NCBI GenBank assembly: GCA_958510825.1
Contig: OY294052.1
Location: 6,965,816 to 7,029,815, forward strand
DNA: 64,000 nucleotides
Direction: 5' to 3'
From: Brachypterus glaber
Taxonomy: Eukaryota > Arthropoda > Insecta > Coleoptera > Kateretidae
Part shown: positions 33,347 through 44,362 of the stretch, piece after piece
How the letters are laid out: every line of letters begins with the position of its first letter
How positions within the stretch are numbered: the first letter of the stretch is position 1
Program-made: the position numbers and the translations under genes
The notes under the pieces: generated by a model
The model's input: only the letters and a program-made list of their open reading frames with translations
What the model was told of the DNA's origin: nothing
The model's database searches: none

Positions 33347-35934
33347 AATATGCCTTTTAGAATTTTTTTCTGTGTGTCCTGTGCATGGTATCATCGCTGC
33401 CCATATTACCTTTCCAGTTGGTTGGAATTCCGAAACCGTTAATTAAGTTGAAATCGCTTTTTATCATATCTTATCGAACCTTTAAAAGGCTGCGTTTTCT
33501 TTGCCTTGTAAAGTAATATTGCCGAATTCTACAGGTATCGAGTATAAGGGTAAATCTATAAGAATGTTGATTTCATTTTGTTTTCCCATACAAATAAAAA
33601 CTGTAACTATAATTTAAATTCATAGTGTACCGAGTTCAAAAAGTGAATGAAAACTATTCTCAGAATAGGTACTATATTATGAAATTAGTTTCTATAGTCG
33701 GTGTCACATTTATAGTAGAATGTTTACATTTAAAACAGATTAATGTGAGACAGGGACGTAATTAAATTTTATTATATTAAATACGCATTTCTCTTTTATA
33801 GCTCGATGCACAGAACACAAATAAAACAAATTAAAGCCGGTCCAATAAATATTTATTGCTACAAATGCTTTGTGGGTGTGGCTAAATCTTTTGTGAAATA
33901 TGATTGGATAGGGTCGAACGTTAACTGGCTATATAAGTCTACGTGGACTGGATAAAAATACATGAGCCTGTCTCTTAAAGACCAAACAAATTACAGATGA
34001 TGATGCTGGCAATAGAGAGATAAAAATACATTAGTTTAAATGAGTCTAAAGTTATGAAACGTACCGATTGGACGAACAGTTTGACACGCGCCAGATAAAA
34101 ATAATCGCTGTTAAAAAAATACTCTTATAACTCTGGCAGAGACTATAAATTAAGGTTTTAGTACACGAGAAAAAAAACTGGTTAGCTCAGAGTGCACTAA
34201 AAGTTATTTACAAACGAATTTCATGTACTATTTTATCTACGTTCTACAGACTTCTTCAAAAAAACGAAAAAATTAAAATGGATACACTGACATTTACCTG
34301 AGTAGAAACAAGTACTGTCAAAATGGAAAAACTAAAGCAATCGCATTTCATAATATCGTCAAAAAACACTAGTATTGTAATGTGAATATTAATAATCCCA
34401 AATGTGTGCTAAATGTGTACAAAGTAGAACTGTTTTTAAAAATATATTAAAATAGTTCTAATAAGACATGTTTCGCTTTTGTACAATACAGATTAGGTAT
34501 TTTCAAGACAACTGAAAATTAGTAAATGATCCCCGTACCCCCTTTCCATTAATTAAAAAATCAAATATATGCCAAAATATAGTTTGTCTTCCAATTCCAA
34601 TAATGGCATTTTCCATACGATAGTTTGCCAGCTCAATCTAATATAATTTTCGGCCTACGCAAAACCGTCTCACTCTGTAGTGATGTTTGCGCAGACGCCA
34701 ACTTATAAAAAAATTATCTTTAAAATTTATTAAAAAACTGACTTACATGTTCAACAGTTCCAAGTTAAAATTTAACATCACACAATAAAAAAACATAAAT
34801 ATTCACGATTCACTTAAAACTTTACTATTAAAGTAATATTTTCACGAAACAACATAAAATTAAATAAATCAAGTCCTGTGCATATCTACGATAGCAGGCT
34901 GATGCAGGAGTAAATCCGCCTAAGCGGCCACATCCGTATCTTGATAGTTTGTCTTGTTTCGTTTAAATATTAGCTTGTTCGAAGTTACGAGGAGAAGGAG
35001 GGCGCGATTTTTGCACTCCACTGCATAAAAGCTTATTTTTAAAATTAAATGTCGGCGAATATAATTTTAAGTATTATATAATGCCTAAACAGAAGAACGC
35101 CAAATTAAAAAAGCCATAAAAAGTCATATAAACGTTTTTTACAGCTTTTATAAACTAGTTTACGAGTTTTAATTTGATTGGATCATTTTATCGCCGCAAT
35201 TTTTAAATAAATATTCTTAACCACTTGACATCTCAATTCTGTCAACCTGACCTTAATACATTATTTACGACAGCATCAAAGCAATCCTTACATACTTCAT
35301 CAATTAGATGTTTCCTCAATTTATTTCTTCGTAATTAAATTAGGATACAGATAATATAAATCGTCAAATATATTAAAACAAAACGAACAATACGGGTGTC
35401 AAATATTTTATTGCAGGGTGACCGCTGGCCACACATTTTTTTTAGATTGGAGGTGTTTTTTATCAGGATACTTGAATGAATACCGTTTGCCGCTCTGTAT
35501 TTATGAATTTAATCAGTATGGTGCAATTTTCAAGTCTTTGGATCAATGCGTTCGCGAGTTATGGTGGTCACAAATTCCAGGAAGTCCGATCGACAGATAG
35601 ATTTTTTCGCGGTGATCACGTTTTTTACTAACACAGGACTTCATTCAAAACGAGATTTTTCATGTAATTTTTCAGTGTGGCATGTAATTTTTCAATTTGA
35701 CATGCAATTTTTCAATTTGACATGTATTTTTACAACGATTTTACAATTATACATGAATATTTCGTGTAATTTAAATGTAATAATTATTTACATAAAATAG
35801 TAAAATTACATGTAAAATTAGGTATATGTAAAATCACGTAAATTTTTCATTAATCTCCATGGAATTAGCATGACCAGTTTCGTTCTCATGTTATATCATA
35901 ATTTGTTGTATAATTGATCTAATTTATAAAATTA
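33347..35934. other. Gene-poor repeat region
   Basis: Contains copy 1 of a 0.4-kb dispersed family (33694-34140), and near 35530-35610 a fragment of the GTCGATCGACAG family. Positions 34260-35400 are AT-rich with no recognised element or gene. A CATGTAATTTTTCA word repeats four times around 35655-35730. Confidence 0.5.
33694..34140 (+). repeat. Dispersed repeat, family E, copy 1
   Basis: Matches 36043-36430 from TAGTCGGTGTCACATTTATA to CTCTTATAACTC. This copy has about 60 extra bases bounded by the direct repeat GATAAAAATACAT, which the second copy has only once. Confidence 0.82.
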
Positions 35935-35935
35935 A

Positions 35936-35952
35936 GATTATTATTATTATTA

Positions 35953-36018
<66 letters not shown>
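35936..36018 (+). repeat. ATT trinucleotide microsatellite
   Basis: About 27 units of ATT with one interruption (ATC) near 35953. It directly precedes copy 2 of family E. Confidence 0.95.
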
Positions 36019-36019
<1 letters not shown>

Positions 36020-36042
36020 ATTTACATGCAGAATCGCTGGAA

Positions 36043-36430
36043 TAGTCGGTGTCACATTTATAGTAGTATGTTTACATTTAAAACAGATTAATGTGAGACA
36101 GGGACGTAATTAAATTTTATGATATTAAATACGTATTTATCTTATATAGCTCGATGTACAGAACACAAATAAAACAAATTAAAGCTGGTCCAGTAAATAT
36201 TTATTGCTACAAATGCCTCGTGGGTGTGGCTTAATTTTTTGTGAAATATGATTGGATAGGGTCGAACGTTAACTGGCTAGAATCAGTCCACGTGGACTCG
36301 ATAAAAATACATTAGTTTAAATGAGTGTACAATTAATTATGCAACGTCCCGATTGGACGAATAGTTTGACACGCGCCAGATAAAAATAATCACTGTTAAA
36401 AAAAATTCTCTTATAACTCGGGCAGCAACT
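36043..36430 (+). repeat. Dispersed repeat, family E, copy 2
   Basis: Second copy of the element at 33694-34140, lacking the segment between two GATAAAAATACAT words. No coding capacity. Confidence 0.82.
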
Positions 36431-36516
36431 GTAACTACATGTTGATTTTTTACAGTGTAGTATCAATTTCAAAAAATAACTATAGATATAGATATGCAAA
36501 TAAATTATAAAAAAGT

Positions 36517-36857
36517 TTATTTATCCAATACATACAGATAATAAGACAATTACCAGCTTTATTTTAAATAGATAAATTCAATAATAATCCCCGCGTGTCT
36601 TTTACTTTATTGAGTGGATAATTATTTATTTTACCCACTCAACTCTCACTTGTCAAATTATTTTCTTGCAAATGTCATTAAAATTTTTAATAAAAATATG
36701 AATTCCTAAGCTATTTATTGGATAAAACCTTGTATGGCACTCATGGGTAAACCGATATTGCCCTCTCGAAAATTAACCTGCGAGGCATCAGCCAAGCAGG
36801 TTAATTTTCTCATGGGCAATATCTTACTTTACCCACTAGTACCATAAATAACTATTA
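36517..36857 (+). repeat. Dispersed hairpin element, family A, copy 2 (flipped centre)
   Basis: Same as 3511-3840 except that the loop of the terminal hairpin reads CTGCGAGGCATCAGCCAAG, the reverse complement of CTTGGCTGACGCCTCGCAG in copies 1 and 3. Confidence 0.8.
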
Positions 36858-39446
36858 AAAATACTTCCTTAGAAATTAGCATAAACAATCCTTTAATATG
36901 AATTACCCATTCATATTTCTGAAGTAGGTATTCAATAAAATTCAATGATAATTCAACCACGTAATTATAATATTAAAAGGTTCTCAATTATCGGGTGTTA
37001 TCTGGTCGAAATTCCTTTTGAAAAAATATATTCCCATTGTGCGTGACGGGTACGGTTATTTTTTTGGACCACCTCATTGACTGCTAAGAATGCAACCACG
37101 GTCAGGGGCGTACACCTATTAAAATGAAGCTTCGTAGTATACTCGCACCTGACAATGGAGATAATAAAAAATACTGCCTCTAACAAAAGAATACTTTCTT
37201 CTATTGTTTATGTAAAAAAAATGAAAACTTTTATCGAAAAAGAAAAAAAATTAAAAAAATGTTTTTACCCCCCTTTTTATTAAAATCAATTCTTATTTTA
37301 AAGACTTTAGCGTAAGAGGAACAAGGGACAGGAAAAGTTGGCAAAAAAATAACCTGAGCTCAGATGACACTCTCTGCTAAAGCAGTCGTTGCATTTTCGT
37401 CATTGGGATTAATATTCGTAAAGTTTATGTAAAAAACCACCAATAACTAACCTAGTATCACTTATGATATTACCCCTGACAGTATTTTGAAATCCTTTCG
37501 TGTTGGGCGACGCTGTAAAAGTTTCAGTGTGGTCCAGGCTGTGAGCTCCAGAGCTTTAAAAGCAAAAGTATGCAGCCTCTTATGCTCGAGATGTCTATCT
37601 ACCTTTGGTATGTACCTGTCTATGCCCTGAAGTAACTATCAATGAATCATATCAAGTATACTAACTAGGCCAAATTCAAGAATTAAACTATTATATCGTC
37701 ATGTGAGGATTATAGTGTTCTATATCCATAGCAAATTCAATGGATAAAGTACACTATAATCCTCACATGACGATATTCTGAGGTTGTTTCGAATTTTCGA
37801 AAATTTTCAAAAATCGTCCTAGACAAAAAATTCTTGGATATAAATTTGTTTCATGAAAAAATAAGAAACTTTTTTTCAAACGTCTGTCCGTCTGTCTGTC
37901 GGTCTGTCTGTTCGAGTTTTGTGAATACGATAACTCGAGAACGAATAATCCGATCGACTTGAAATTTTCAGGAAAAATTAAGTTCTACGAGGGAAAGATC
38001 TCTTTTGTTTTTGAAAGTAATCCCCTCAAAAACAAAAAAGTTATGGGAACTAAACTAAAAAAAATCGAAAAAAGCCGAAAGAAATTTCCGATTAACTTAA
38101 CTTTTTCAGGAAAAAATAATTTTATTACACGGAAAAAAAAAATTATAGCTAGGAGCGCTATAACACACATACCAAGCAAATTATAATCGCTTATTATATA
38201 AATACAAGGCTTTCTCTTACAATTATGGCAGTCAGTGTAAAAATTTATATGAAATACTTTAATTGTTTAGTGAATAATAAAATATAACAAATAGTATGGC
38301 ATTTATAGCTTAAATAGATTTAATTATTGTCCGTGTTAATAATTTTTATAATATAATAAAGTTTCTGTAAATTTATAATAGTGCCTGTAATAAATATAAT
38401 CGTGTCTGTAATATATATAATCGTTTCCAATTTATTTTTAACATTATTAGTTATTGTGTCCCTTATAATCTATAGCTTAAATCACTATAATTTTCCACTG
38501 TTACCAAATATCTTATAATGTATAGCGCAGAGCCCACTAATTTCTTTCCGTGTATAAGGATTAATTCTACCAATTTTTAAAGTAACCCCCCCAAAAAAGA
38601 AAAAAGTTATGGGGGATTAAACTTTTTAAAAAATCGAAAAAAGCTAAAAGAAAATTCCGATTAACGTAACTTTTTCAGGAAAAATTACTTTTATTATAAA
38701 GATCGTTTCTACCAGTTTTGAAAGTAATCCCCACCACAACAAAAAAGTTATGGGGGGTTAAACTCTTTTTAAAAATAAAAAGCCATCATTAAAAAAACAT
38801 TCAAAATGTTTTCGTTTTTTGCAAAAAGAAAATAAAGAAAATAAGTACGATTTTTTTCTGTTTTTCAAAAAAGATCCTATTTAAAAAAAATTGTTTTTTA
38901 ATTTTTTTGAATTTTTTGAAAAAAAATATTTTTTATCGCAAAAAGGAAATAAAAAAAATTGTTAAAAAATGTTTTAAAGTTTTTTTTAATTTTTTTTTGG
39001 AAAATGCAATCCCATTACATATCTTCACGGCTTGTTTTTTTTGTGATTTACTAGTACGGTAATTATTTTTTTTTTCACAATATTGTTATTGTTAGGTATT
39101 AAATTCCCAACTCAGTCTTAATTTTGAATTATTTTACATAAATAGTAATAACTGCTATTGTTTCTTTATGGATTTAGGTTTATTTACAAAAATTTCAGAC
39201 GTTTAAAAAAACGTTTATTATATACAATGGTATATAATTAATTAGGCTCAGGTTGTTATTATTTAGGCCGCCTTTAGAAAAAAGCAGGTTGCTCTAAAAA
39301 AGGATGTTTAATTATACTTGTAGTGTAAGTAAGAAACACATTCGACTTCATTCATATTTTGTAAAAAAGGAATGCACTCCAAGATATGTTATTAAGTACA
39401 CGGTCCAAAGAAAAGGGACGTATTTTGTCTTAAAAGTAATTTTTCG
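36858..39446. other. Gene-poor repeat region
   Basis: An 85-bp hairpin (37690-37777) has arms ATCGTCATGTGAGGATTATA and its complement. Positions 37800-38190 and 38560-38770 are tandem-like copies of a family with TCTGTCTGTC, GATAACTCGAGAACG and CGACTTGAAATTTTCAGG. Poly-A/T tracts fill 38770-39000. No gene seen. Confidence 0.55.
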
Positions 39447-39795
39447 TACGACCTAGTGTACACGAAATAAAGAAAAATGCATGTTCACTATATATCCTCG
39501 TTAGGATATTTTTCTATCGCACGAGTACATAGTGCATATTTGAATGAAATGACAACTATGCACACTCATTTATCCAAACGATTACACATAGCATTCATTT
39601 TGACAAAAGTCATTTGACGTTTATAACATTTTAAAATGTCAAAATTAAACACAGGTAATTCTTTAAAACATACATCTTTAAAGAGTCTAGACTGTAGATC
39701 GAACGAAAAATGTTGTTCGCAACTCGTTCGTCGTCAAAAAAACTTCATTCTCGTGCACTAAGGACTAAAGTCGCTAGGTTCGTTACAAAAACTAC
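39447..39795 (+). repeat. Dispersed 0.4-kb repeat, family D, copy 2
   Basis: Second copy of the element at 19013-19425; it lacks the segment between GCAACTCGTT and the GTCGTCAAAAAAAC word. Confidence 0.78.
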
Positions 39796-39911
39796 TATTT
39801 TCACTTACTGACATTCTAGAAATTTTTATTTTAAATAATTAGACATGAGCTTCTTTGAACAAAGGTTTATCGAAGATGATTTAATTTTGTGAAAACTATT
39901 TTTATCACGAC

Positions 39912-40640
39912 TTAAGTCAGAATTTTGCTTAAATTCCGACTTAATTTTTTATAAAACATTAAGTCAGAATTTAAGTAAAATTCTAATTTAAAATCGCAAT
40001 TTAAGTAAAATTCTAATTTAAAATCGCAATTTAAGTAAAATTCTAACTTAAAATCGGAATTTAAGTAAAATTCTAAAGTAATATTGTGATTTTAAGTAAA
40101 ATTCTGATTTTAAGTTGGAATTTAAGTAAAATTCGAACTTTAACTCGGGATTTAAGTAAAATTCTAACTTAAAATCGGAATTTAAGCAAAATTCTGATTT
40201 TAAATAAATTACTGATTTTAAGTAAAATTCTGATTTTAAGTAAAATTCTGATTTTAAGTAAAATTCTGATTTTAAGTTGGAATTTAAGTAAAATTCGAAC
40301 TTTAACTCGGGATTTAAGTAAAATTCTAACTTAAATTCGGAATTTAAGCAAAATTCTGATTTTAAATAAATTACTTATTTTAAGTAAAATTCTGATTTTA
40401 AGTAAAATTCTGATTTTAAGTAAAATTCTGATTTTAAGTAAAATTCTGATTTTAAGTAAAATTTTGATTTTACTAAGTAAAATTCTGATTTTAAATTGGA
40501 ATTTAAGTAAAATTTTGATTTTAAGTCTAAATTTAAGTAAAATTTTGACTAAGTCAGAATTTAAGTAAAGGTCTTATTTAGGCGGAATTTAAGTAAAATT
40601 CTGACTAGAAATTTAAGTAAAATTTTAACTAGTATTTAGT
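39912..40640 (+). repeat. AT-rich minisatellite with higher-order repeat
   Basis: About 40 tandem units of 17-20 bp on the theme TTTAAGTAAAATTCTGA. A block with the variant words TTGGAATTTAAG, TTCGAACTTTAACTCGGG and AATAAATTAC occurs twice, starting at 40115 and 40277, so a 162-bp multi-unit block was duplicated. Units at the two edges are more diverged. Confidence 0.93.
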
Positions 40641-41114
40641 AATAAAATATTATAGTGGCCCTTCTACACTTCCGTAGTAGGTTTTAATATATTGATTCTT
40701 CAATTTTGGACCGCTCTCATCGCATAATCTTTGGAGATATGATGTAGAAATGTACTTTAAAACATTCTTTGTCTCTGCATATTTTTGCTAAAAGCCGAAA
40801 ATAAACCGATTAATTGTTCCGAAGTTTAAGGGCTTAGGGTTTTGACAGGTTAATTCGGAACCTGAGCCTCTTTCTTCCGGACAGGCAGCACTGTTTGAAA
40901 AGTCATAAACAGGAATTAGTACCTTTACCACCGCCCGTTTAAACCCCACATTCTTGTGAGAAATTCAAGTGTGTTAACTAGATAGTATACCCTAGTCACT
41001 ATGACATTTATACCTGTAAAATGACTAATGATTATTTGACCCTAGACAAAACAAAATGTTTTCATTAATGCACCTGACCTTTGAAAAAATATGTATTAAA
41101 ATTCTTATCTTTTA
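40641..41114. other. Unannotated
   Basis: Sequence of ordinary composition; nothing recognised. Confidence 0.4.
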
Positions 41115-41115
41115 A

Positions 41116-42053
41116 TACCGTAAAACGTCCAAACCGCGGTGGAGTAAAGCGAAGAGCGTTCGCTTTGTAACGCCGAGGTCGCGGGTTCGAATCCCGCCTG
41201 TGGCATGGATGTGTAGTGGTGTTTTTAAAAATTGCTATAATTTACTAATTTATACTACATATAAATAGGCCATAACCGACACGGTTGAATGCCGGGGTGT
41301 ACCTACCGAATGGTAATTACAACCTTTAAAAAAAAAAAAAAAATACCGTAAAACGGGGCTATTTGGACTCCGCGGTGCTGTTTGGGTAATTTTAACCGTT
41401 AAGTGGCCCGGTCCATAATTGGGTTAACATTAACTATTATTACTCTACAATAATTGTTTAAAGCATTAAAAACTAGGCGCCTTAAGCGAGAAGCATGTTT
41501 TCTTCTTAATATTTTAATAATAATTTTATTATTATTTAGTTTAGTTGGGACTTATTGGGTTGTGTTTTGGGGCTATTCGGTTACTAACCCAAACTGCCCC
41601 AAACTTTACACCTTTTTAAGATTTGAAGTCATCTCTAAACTTCTAAACAAACTTTTAAAATTTTTGACTAGTTTTAAATAATTTAGATAGTTTAAGCTAT
41701 GTTCTTGTTCTTTTATGAGAAACTTTTTCAAACATTTGTTTTTATTTTTCTAAATAAAAAGTGTTTAATGGATTCAGAGAAGCACTCTATTTTTTGAGAG
41801 CTCCAAATAAGCTTTTGGCTTGTGCTAGAGGCTCTCCATTAATTTTGATACATCGTCCAAATATGTCTTTACAAAAAAATCATTTCTTTATATTGGTTTA
41901 ATATAATTTTTTTAACATCAGCTGGTGATGTTATTTGGGTGTCTTTAAAAAAATATAACTACACCCTACTATGGTGGAGAGAAAACGCTATTAGAAATAT
42001 GAATTGGGCAAGTTGACTAAAAGAAATGACCCAAATAGCCCCAATTTACGGTA
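41116..42053. mobile_element. TIR element interrupted by the SINE
   Basis: Left end TACCGTAAAACGGGGCTATT (split by the SINE, resumed at 41344) pairs with the right end AATAGCCCCAATTTACGGTA (ending 42053). Without the SINE and its duplication it is about 710 bp. TA at both tips suggests a Tc1/mariner-type TA duplication. An internal stretch near 41810-41850 resembles 7256-7310. No transposase. Confidence 0.75.
41128..41342 (+). mobile_element. tRNA-derived SINE with target duplications
   Basis: About 215 bp flanked by the 13-bp direct repeat ATACCGTAAAACG (41115-41127 and 41343-41355). The head (41132-41204) looks like a tRNA: a T-arm of GCGGG-TTCGAAT-CCCGC, an acceptor stem that pairs at six of seven positions, and a GCGTT/AACGC anticodon-like stem. 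The GGTTCGAAT box is a good pol III B box. A tRNA-unrelated body and a 3' run of about 17 A follow. All of this is the layout of a SINE moved by a LINE. The loop is one base too long for a working tRNA. Confidence 0.88.
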
Positions 42054-42254
42054 CTAATTTTTCTTGCATACGAAAGGCAATGCCTTCTGTTATAAATTAG
42101 GTTTACCAACCATTAAGAATTGTTTTATTAATCCATTAGAAAAGGCCTTTTTCAAAAAGGTATGCAACAATACCCGGCGTACCTGTTTAATTTATAAAAA
42201 AAATAATTGTTATAGGTATAACAGCTGAGAATGTGTTGTGTAAAGTTTCATTCA

Positions 42255-42679
42255 TAATGGCGATTTCTCCCGTTAGATTAGACAGGGACAAAAGTTCTAC
42301 CCAAAAAGAATAGAAGACATACATCCATACATACACTCCCACTTCCACCCAACCAAACAAATTCTGTATTTGTTCTTTGTTGAACAAATACAATAATTAC
42401 TTGGCCGGGCGAAAAGTGTAACTATAATATTTTTATTAAAGAAATTACTGGCGCCATCTAAATTTTAGTAGAATTATCTTATTCTACAGATTCACATTAG
42501 CTATGTTCGGTCGTGCCGCTCAGTGCTACACTTTCCGGCCAACCAAATAAATACTGAATTTTTTGTATGAAAAACAAATACAGTATTTATTTGCTTGGCT
42601 GGAAAGTGTAGCACAAATGAGATAGAGATAGGGTAGACGTCTTTTGTTTCATAATTCTAGTTGTAGAAAGCTCCATTGA
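42255..42679 (-). mobile_element. Dispersed element, family B, copy 1
   Basis: Reversed copy of the elements at 54629-55263 and 61449-61857. Words shared: GACGTCTACCCTATCTCTAT, GGCGCCAGTAATTTCTTTAA and TTCTACCCAAAAAGAATAG. Several internal palindromes (ATTTGTTC type) are present. Non-coding. Confidence 0.82.
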
Positions 42680-43488
42680 AGACATGAGTTGATCAAGCAT
42701 TCTCAAAGTTGATTTTAAACTTAGAATTTTCAGGACAAATAAATATTAAAAAATTTCCATTTAATATAATAACTTCAAAACAGTTATACCCTGTGCTAGT
42801 TTTTGAAATGCTCTGACATTTACGTATATCCTATCGTACTACTTAACAGTAGGTTTAAACTGTATGTAAACATCTCTTCTGAATAACTTTATCATTTGTA
42901 AAACACTGTTCCTTTGTCAATGTCGAAAAAAAAGGACGATTAATAGCTTAACATTTGGCATGGGAATGGTATGACCCATAAGTATGGGAAAAAAGCACAA
43001 TGGTATGGGCATTTATATGGGCAATTGCCCGCGGCGTTGTAATTAGTACCAGCGGACTTGTCGTCTGGCCACCTACACCAGATTTATACCGACTCACACA
43101 GCACGGTGGGTCCTTTACAATTCGTTTTTGGCTGTTAACTAGGTCCTAAATTGTATCTTTTAAGATGTTAAAACCTCTTCAGGGAATTTTTTTTTGTTTA
43201 AATTAATTTAGTATCATAAAATGCTTTTTATTGTAAAAACAAGTAAACAACTGAAGATGTGCGAATCTTGGCCATTGTATGTCGCCTGTGATTGGGAAAA
43301 AAGCAAATGGAAACAGCTATAGTCATTAAGCGTTAATGAATTCGGTGAATTTTATTTTGCAGAACTTATTTTTAAGTGTACAAATATGTGCATATGTCCT
43401 TAAAGAGGTTAAAAAAAATTGTAAGGCTAGGTAAAAAAGGTTAAAATCAGCCATTTACTATTTTTTCATGTAGAATTACCATGTGATT
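42680..43488. other. Unannotated
   Basis: No gene, clear repeat or hairpin recognised. Confidence 0.4.
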
Positions 43489-43662
43489 ATACTAGAAATT
43501 CAATAAAACCTGCAGTGACTGATACATCTGCTGCTTTCGTATAAGGGGTCCGCCTTTGCGAAGCTTCGACGAAATTACGCGAGTCGCACCCGAACTGGTA
43601 TGACTTTTTTTTACCACACATTCGCAACTGGAACACTGCAGGTTTTATTGAATTTCCAGTAT
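43489..43662. mobile_element. 174-bp MITE
   Basis: Inverted ends of 29 bp differ at one base: ATACTAGAAATTCAATAAAA at the left, TTTTATTGAATTTCCAGTAT at the right, both continuing to CCTGCAGTG. Interior non-coding. Confidence 0.86.
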
Positions 43663-43907
43663 AGCTAAATGTTTTTTTTAATTAATTTTATGTGAAATAC
43701 TAATACTACTTGACATGCGATATGGGGTCATACTTTAAAAACGTAACGCAAAAATCTGCAATATTGAACCCCAACGATTAGTAGCTGAGACATAGTTACT
43801 ATGTAGTACTAATTAGTCCCCCTCCACCCTCGTAAAGCTAAGCTAAACCCTTAGTGCGTTACGAATTTTAAGTAAGGCAATAGAAAACTGAAGGTGTCTC
43901 TGCTTTA

Positions 43908-44054
43908 GGGCATATCCACAGTTTCGCATAAGAACGTAATACATAAGAATGCGATGCCGTGATTGGCTTGAGGTGTCGCCATGTATCTTGTAATCCAATC
44001 ACGGTATCGCATTCTTATGTTTTATGTTCTTATGCAAGCTTCTGAATAGGCCTT
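43908..44054. mobile_element. Hairpin MITE, family L, copy 1
   Basis: Arms GCATAAGAACGTAATACATA and TTATGTTCTTATGC surround ATGCGATGCCGTGATTGG and its partner. The ends are near CATATCCACAG and CTGAATAGGCC. Second copy at 46488-46632. Confidence 0.82.
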
Positions 44055-44072
44055 TAACTGTACTTAAAAATA

Positions 44073-44163
44073 GTTATTTATGGTACTAGTGGGTAAAGTA
44101 AGATATTGCCCATGAGAAAATTAACCTGCGAGACTTCAGCCAAGCAGGTTAATTTTCGAGAGT
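44073..44163 (-). repeat. Family A, truncated reversed copy
   Basis: Only the hairpin end of the 330-bp family A element, in reverse orientation, running from AATAGTTATTTATGGTACTA to TTTTCGAGAG. Confidence 0.78.
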
Positions 44164-44209
44164 AAGTTATTTTTATTTTTAGTATTACTTTATACAGTGC
44201 TCCCTAATT

Positions 44210-44362
44210 AGGGAACGTTCAAGTATTACGTAACGCTCTAAGGGGGGGGGTCATTTTGGAGTGTTACGGCCATGTTAATGGTATAGGAAAATAGCGACAC
44301 AGGGGGGGGGTGGGGGTCCAAAATGATCAAAATTTGCGTTACGTAATCCTTGAAGGTTCCCT
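44210..44362. mobile_element. GGGAACGTTC MITE, complete copy
   Basis: Second complete copy of the 31501-31645 element, with TTACGTAA in both arms and a longer G-run in the right arm. Confidence 0.86.

Noticed and set aside
41132..41204. Functional tRNA gene
   Set aside because: The T-arm is perfect, but the acceptor has a mismatch, the anticodon loop is too long, and the segment is followed by a body, an A-tail and target duplications, so it is a SINE head.
41454..41681. 75-residue frame with a hydrophobic segment
   Set aside because: Lies within the TIR element; AT-rich composition alone produces such hydrophobic stretches.
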